Below are positions 6,882 through 10,101 of a DNA stretch of 10,101 nt, one piece after another. Source of the stretch: Pseudomonadales bacterium (GTDB taxonomy: Bacteria; Pseudomonadota; Gammaproteobacteria; Pseudomonadales; DT-91); the NCBI GenBank assembly GCA_013215025.1, contig JABSRR010000149.1, positions 1 through 10,101 of the forward strand, given 5' to 3'. Every line of letters begins with the position of its first letter. Positions within the stretch are counted from its first letter, which is position 1. The position numbers and the translations under genes are program-made. The notes beneath the pieces were generated by a model, which saw only the letters and a program-made list of their open reading frames with translations, ran no database searches and was not told where the DNA came from.

Positions 6882-6887
6882 ACTCAA
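6859..6887 (-). promoter_or_regulatory. Promoter of the SpoU methyltransferase gene
   Basis: Read on the reverse strand, TTGAGT (6887-6882) and CATAAT (6864-6859) are exactly 17 bases apart, matching the sigma-70 consensus at four and five of six positions. Transcription would start near 6852, leaving a leader of about 39 bases before the ATG at 6813. Confidence 0.5.
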
Positions 6888-6912
6888 AGCAAATTAGTAT
6901 CTTTCAGCCACT

Positions 6913-7983
6913 ATGCATAGCTCTAACCATCTGTTTTTTGTCTCTACACCGCTGCACCTTTTGGTCAGCATAGCGATTATCGATACTGAGAACATTCAGC
7001 AGGCTGCACTGATTTTTATTGATCAAGTACCCGAAAAAGACAATATCTATGCTGAGATACTGGATAACTGGGAGCAATCGCCGTTTTGCAGTATTCAAAT
7101 TTTTTATCGATCAATGCGTGGCAATATCAATAAGTTTCTGCAGCGTAAAAAAATCTTTAAGCAATTAGCCAATTTCATCGAAAGCTATCGACCGTCACAT
7201 ATTTATGTCGGCAATGATCGACGTATAGAGTTTCAATACGCTATGCAGCTTGCAACAGTCAAAGGTCTTGCGCCGCATGGCTATTATCTGGATGAGGGAA
7301 CGTTTACCTACGTTGGCCGAAGCGCATCGTTCCGCTTTAGTGATAGGTGGCTAGATAATGGTTTAAAGAAGCTTAGCTATGGTTGGTGGTGGAAACATCC
7401 TGCAACAGTTGGGGCTTCTGCATGGATTAAAACCATTTATGCGTCGTATCCCGATCAAATTCACCCGCTACTTGCTACTAAGAATGTGCGGCATTTAAAT
7501 CAACAGTATTGGTCTGCAAGTCGATTAAAAACATTTTGTCAGCTGCTGCTTGATCGATATGCTGCAAATATCGATTTTAGCAATTTTGATCTGATAATGA
7601 CGCTACCGCATGAGTCAATCATGCAGTCTAATCCCTCATATGCTCAGCAATGTAGAGATTATCTCTCGACAAAAATATCCCAGGGTCTGCGTATCGCGGT
7701 GAAATATCACCCTCGAGACCAGCATATCGATGGGCTGCAGTTGGCTAAATTAGAAACAGTAACGATATTGCCGGCACTAATACCGTTTGAAGCTATGTTA
7801 CCCATGCTTAAGCCGTCGGTGACTATTGTTGGTGACGTTTCGACAGCATTAATCACCGCAAAACTTTTGCGCGCCGATGCTCAGGTGCAAGCGATATTGG
7901 CAGCCGACGCAACACTGCCGAAAGAATTCGCTAAACTGTATCAACAGATCGGGGTGAAGTGCATTGAGGCAGCAGTAGCATGA
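6913..7983 (+). CDS. Sialyltransferase-like glycosyltransferase (GT52/polysialyltransferase type)
   Basis: A 356-residue cytoplasmic or membrane-peripheral GT-B-type glycosyltransferase. It shows the three landmarks of bacterial sialyltransferases: an acidic-acidic-Gly motif DEG (residues 127-129, in YYLDEGTFTYVG), a His-Pro motif (266-267, in KYHPRD), and a late small-hydroxyl pair (Ser310-Thr311 in VGDVSTAL). The N-terminus (LFFVSTPLHLLVSI, 7-20) also has the 'TPLH/TPLQ' strand typical of GT52 and the alpha-2,8-polysialyltransferase family. These point to transfer of a CMP-activated sugar such as a nonulosonic acid or Kdo to a surface glycan; donor and acceptor are inferred. No CMP-sugar synthesis gene (neuA/neuB/kds type) is in the window. 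It is the first gene of a forward operon and overlaps the next by ATGA. No strong Shine-Dalgarno precedes ATG 6913, and no good promoter was found in 6814-6912. Confidence 0.75.
   Translation: MHSSNHLFFVSTPLHLLVSIAIIDTENIQQAALIFIDQVPEKDNIYAEILDNWEQSPFCSIQIFYRSMRGNINKFLQRKKIFKQLANFIESYRPSHIYVGNDRRIEFQYAMQLATVKGLAPHGYYLDEGTFTYVGRSASFRFSDRWLDNGLKKLSYGWWWKHPATVGASAWIKTIYASYPDQIHPLLATKNVRHLNQQYWSASRLKTFCQLLLDRYAANIDFSNFDLIMTLPHESIMQSNPSYAQQCRDYLSTKISQGLRIAVKYHPRDQHIDGLQLAKLETVTILPALIPFEAMLPMLKPSVTIVGDVSTALITAKLLRADAQVQAILAADATLPKEFAKLYQQIGVKCIEAAVA
7965..7969 (+). promoter_or_regulatory. Ribosome binding site for the kinase-fold gene
   Basis: TGAGG inside the end of the glycosyltransferase gene stands ten bases before ATG 7980, supporting this start within the ATGA overlap. 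Confidence 0.45.
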
Positions 7984-8555
7984 TTGAGTTGGATGAGCCA
8001 ATGCTGATTGGCAAGGGGCGTGATCGACTATGTTATCTTCACCCTGAGAATTCATCGCTATGTATCAAAGTGTCAAAGTCTGGAGATAAACAATCATTAA
8101 GAGAAAAGCGCTATTTTGCATATTTGCAACGCCAAGGTGTAAATTTTGAACATTTGTCGCCGTACCGAGGATCTGTTTTAACTTCAATTGGAAAGGGCTT
8201 TTTATTTGACCTGGCGAAAGATTTTGATGGCAGTATTTCTCAAAATTTAGACTTTTTGTTGAAGAAGCATGATGTCTCATTGGCGCATATAGGCGATGCA
8301 TTAAATGATTTACAGCTCTATCTGGCTCAACAAAAGATTTGCGTTAGAGATTTAAGTCCAAGAAATATTGTCTATCAACGTATTTCTGAGCGAGCATTTA
8401 AATTAGTTATTATAGATGGCGTAAGTAATAGTAACTGGAATCCACTCACAATACGTTTAGAATTTTTGTTAAAACGTGCGCAAGTAAAAGCGTGGAAAAG
8501 TTTAGAGCGAAAGCTGCAGCGCATTGATCAAAGCTTGAATCAGGAAAGTGTATGA
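7980..8555 (+). CDS. YrbL-like protein with protein-kinase fold
   Basis: A 191-residue soluble protein of the YrbL family (PhoP-regulated YrbL in E. coli), which has a reduced protein-kinase-like fold. The glycine-rich start IGKGRDRLCY (10-19) is followed by HPENSSLCIKV (21-31), where Lys30 is the likely ATP-binding lysine. A catalytic loop CVRDLSPRNIVY (121-132) has Asp124 and Asn129 in the HRDxxxxN pattern, and VIIDG (143-147) gives the metal-binding Asp146 of a DFG-like motif. As I remember E. coli YrbL, its catalytic loop lacks the Asp, so this member looks more likely to be an active kinase. Its place between glycosyltransferase genes, with ATGA overlaps on both sides, suggests phosphorylation of a sugar on the glycan being built, by analogy with WaaP/KdkA-type LPS kinases; this is inference. 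The C-terminus (155-191) is basic and may contact membrane or lipid. Base composition appears AT-rich. Confidence 0.82.
   Translation: MIELDEPMLIGKGRDRLCYLHPENSSLCIKVSKSGDKQSLREKRYFAYLQRQGVNFEHLSPYRGSVLTSIGKGFLFDLAKDFDGSISQNLDFLLKKHDVSLAHIGDALNDLQLYLAQQKICVRDLSPRNIVYQRISERAFKLVIIDGVSNSNWNPLTIRLEFLLKRAQVKAWKSLERKLQRIDQSLNQESV
8542..8548 (+). promoter_or_regulatory. Ribosome binding site for the GT2-type gene
   Basis: AGGAAAG lies three bases before ATG 8552 (AGGA core six bases away), within the last codons of the kinase-fold gene. It is the clearest Shine-Dalgarno in the glycan operon and fixes the start. Confidence 0.65.
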
Positions 8556-9409
8556 AGCTAGTGATGACTATATTAGTGAAAAATGAGTTGGATATTATAG
8601 AAGATAATATTCGATTTCATGCTGATCAGGGAGTTGATGCGTTTTTAGTCATGGATAACGGCTCAACTGACGGAACCTTAGAAAAGTTAGAACACTTATC
8701 GGCAGAGTTTGATATTACAATAGTCATTAACCGTGGTGTATACAATCAAGGACCGTGGATGACCGCTTTAGCCAAGCAGGCTCGAAAAGAGCTCGGTGCT
8801 GATTTAGTCATCAGTAACGATGCCGATGAGTTTTGGTCAGCAAAATCTGGCAGTTTAAAACATTCGCTATCGACTAAAGACGCTGTATTATCTGTAAGAC
8901 GGCTGAATATGGTTCAGCCTTTAAATGATATGGCGTCAGGAGTAGATTATCGCTTAAGTTGTCATCAGGTATCCTGTCCCATTTTATACAATAAGGCTGA
9001 TCAAATTGCTAAGCAAGGTCTAGCTATACCATTAGCAAAAATTAGTCCTAAGGTTATTGTAAACCCCAAAGGTTTGATAAAAATCAAAGGTGGTAACCAT
9101 CGCGCAAAACACATTCGTTTTTGGGCTTGCCGTGATTCTGACGATATTCAAGTGCATCATTATCCTATTCGAAATTATCAACAATTTGAGAACAATATAC
9201 GTAACCGCAAAGCATTGCTAGACAGCGATCCGTCAACGCGCATGGGCGTGCACTACAAGCGATGGGTAAGCATTTTAGAACAGGATGGTTTACATGCAGA
9301 GTTTAATAATATGAGCCTGCATGAAAGTGATATGTCAACCTTAATTCGTTTAGGCGTTATCGATGTATTGCCTGAAACACCATTGTCACGATGGGTTGCC
9401 AATCAATGA
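8552..9409 (+). CDS. GT2-type glycosyltransferase (Glyco_tranf_2_4-like)
   Basis: A 285-residue cytoplasmic GT-A-fold glycosyltransferase without membrane segments. The N-terminus reads MKLVMTILVKNELDIIEDNI, the nucleotide-sugar-binding strand and helix, followed by MDNGSTDGT (34-42). The metal-binding DxD motif is NDADEFW (89-95, Asp90/Asp92). Later landmarks GGNHRAK (180-186) and VHHYPIRNYQQF (201-212) match the subfamily of GT2-like enzymes (Pfam Glyco_tranf_2_4, related to GT92) found in LPS and surface-polysaccharide loci. It probably adds one sugar from a nucleotide donor to the glycan of this operon; which sugar is unknown. It overlaps the kinase-fold gene and the next gene by four bases each (ATGA). 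Confidence 0.88.
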   Translation: MKLVMTILVKNELDIIEDNIRFHADQGVDAFLVMDNGSTDGTLEKLEHLSAEFDITIVINRGVYNQGPWMTALAKQARKELGADLVISNDADEFWSAKSGSLKHSLSTKDAVLSVRRLNMVQPLNDMASGVDYRLSCHQVSCPILYNKADQIAKQGLAIPLAKISPKVIVNPKGLIKIKGGNHRAKHIRFWACRDSDDIQVHHYPIRNYQQFENNIRNRKALLDSDPSTRMGVHYKRWVSILEQDGLHAEFNNMSLHESDMSTLIRLGVIDVLPETPLSRWVANQ

Positions 9410-10101
9410 TTTTGCTGCTCAGCAATCATCGAGAAAATCACCGGTACTTTGAAACGCTGGTGCGGCATCTTGATAAAAATGCCAAAGTAATTAAAGATAA
9501 ATCATGGTCATTCATTGATATTTCTGCGTTTATTTTTTTTAAGCGATTGCGCTATGACGATATCTATCAGTATTGGTTAAAAGAGCGCATTGCTGAAACC
9601 CAAAAGGCTGCTAATAGTATTCAAGCGTTTTGCTTTTTGCTGAGCTTGCGTTTGAATTATGCCAAGAATATCTATCGATTAAAAAAACATCGACCTAAAA
9701 CAGTTGTTTTGTGGAATGGCTTAAAGCCACAGCGAGCTATTATGGTAGCGGCAGCAGCAGAATTGCAAATAAACTGCGTGTTCATGGAGAATGGGCTGCT
9801 TCCTAACACAACTGTTTTTGATCAAAAGGGGGTTAATGCGCTTAATAGTATGCCGAGGGATGCGGCATTTTATCAAGCGCTGCCTTCTCGTTCGTACACA
9901 CCAAAAAAACTGGTGGCAAGAGAAGCTAAAAGAAACAAAATTTCATCAGAAAAATCATTGCCGGATAAGTATATTTTTATTCCATTTCAAGTAGATTCAG
10001 ATTCACAGATAGTGATGTTTTCTCCATGGATACGCAATATGTCTGAATTATTTCAACTTGGGCTTGAGTTGCAGCAGCAGGTGCCAGAATATAAGGTGGT
10101 A
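9406..10101 (+). CDS. KpsC/KpsS-like capsule or LPS Kdo-transferase family protein, partial (3' end outside window)
   Basis: An open frame of 232 codons runs from ATG 9406, overlapping the previous stop by ATGA, to the window edge with no stop. The translated N-terminal part has a strand VVLWNG (100-105), then CVFMENGLLPNTTVFDQKG (124-142, with Glu128-Asn-Gly), VNALNSMPRD (143-152) and YIFIPFQVDSDSQIVMFSPW (189-208). This order (ENG/EEG, 'GVNxxxSxPR', 'PxQxxxDSQI') is that of the Capsule_synth family, which includes KpsC and KpsS, beta-Kdo transferases acting on capsule lipid anchors, and related LPS enzymes. The protein would therefore add Kdo or a similar acidic sugar on the cytoplasmic face. 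No Shine-Dalgarno is evident, so translational coupling is likely. A shorter overlapping frame at 9791-9994 is not a gene. Family call moderate to good; exact role open because the end is missing. Confidence 0.8.
   Translation, partial: MILLLSNHRENHRYFETLVRHLDKNAKVIKDKSWSFIDISAFIFFKRLRYDDIYQYWLKERIAETQKAANSIQAFCFLLSLRLNYAKNIYRLKKHRPKTVVLWNGLKPQRAIMVAAAAELQINCVFMENGLLPNTTVFDQKGVNALNSMPRDAAFYQALPSRSYTPKKLVAREAKRNKISSEKSLPDKYIFIPFQVDSDSQIVMFSPWIRNMSELFQLGLELQQQVPEYKVV

Noticed and set aside
9791..9994. Small forward ORF of 67 codons
   Set aside because: It is in a different frame from the long open KpsC/S-like reading frame that covers it and has no recognisable motif.
1..10101. CRISPR arrays, transposases, phage genes, toxin-antitoxin pairs
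   Set aside because: No regularly spaced repeats, terminal inverted repeats with a transposase, or small paired genes of these kinds were seen on either strand.

Overview
The window looks like chromosomal DNA from a gammaproteobacterium of moderate-to-low GC, possibly a marine or free-living lineage. The evidence is a tRNA-Glu with encoded CCA and a promoter of gammaproteobacterial type, a Pseudomonas-like short MiaE followed by a MoxR/VWA pair, a SpoU methyltransferase, and a YrbL-like protein. Species cannot be assigned from the sequence alone.

Left part (1-2760): a reverse-strand DUF7931-like protein gene (28-531) diverges from a forward pair encoding a lipoprotein of unknown function (624-1307) and a 12-segment MFS transporter (1312-2577). 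A tRNA-Glu(TTC) gene (2643-2718) follows. It has its own promoter, whose -35 box lies inside the end of the MFS gene, and a strong intrinsic terminator (2724-2757).

Middle part (2924-6059): a tightly packed forward operon encodes a DUF1289 cysteine-motif protein, the diiron tRNA hydroxylase MiaE, a MoxR-family AAA+ ATPase, and a CoxE-like von Willebrand A protein with a non-canonical DVGGS metal-site motif. The ATPase and VWA protein probably work together as a chaperone or maturation pair. Their client is unknown; the upstream diiron enzyme is a testable candidate. A SpoU/TrmH-family RNA 2'-O-methyltransferase (6070-6813, reverse) converges on the operon.

Right part (6913-10101, running off the edge): a translationally coupled forward operon for a cell-surface glycan. 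In order it encodes a sialyltransferase-like glycosyltransferase (GT52/polysialyltransferase type motifs), a YrbL-like protein-kinase-fold protein with apparently intact catalytic residues, a GT2-type glycosyltransferase, and the start of a KpsC/KpsS-like (Capsule_synth) protein. All three junctions are ATGA overlaps. This part appears somewhat AT-richer than the middle, as is common for LPS and capsule loci. The most noteworthy idea is that the kinase-fold protein phosphorylates a sugar or lipid-linked glycan made by its operon partners.

No insertion sequence, CRISPR array, phage gene or replication origin was seen.
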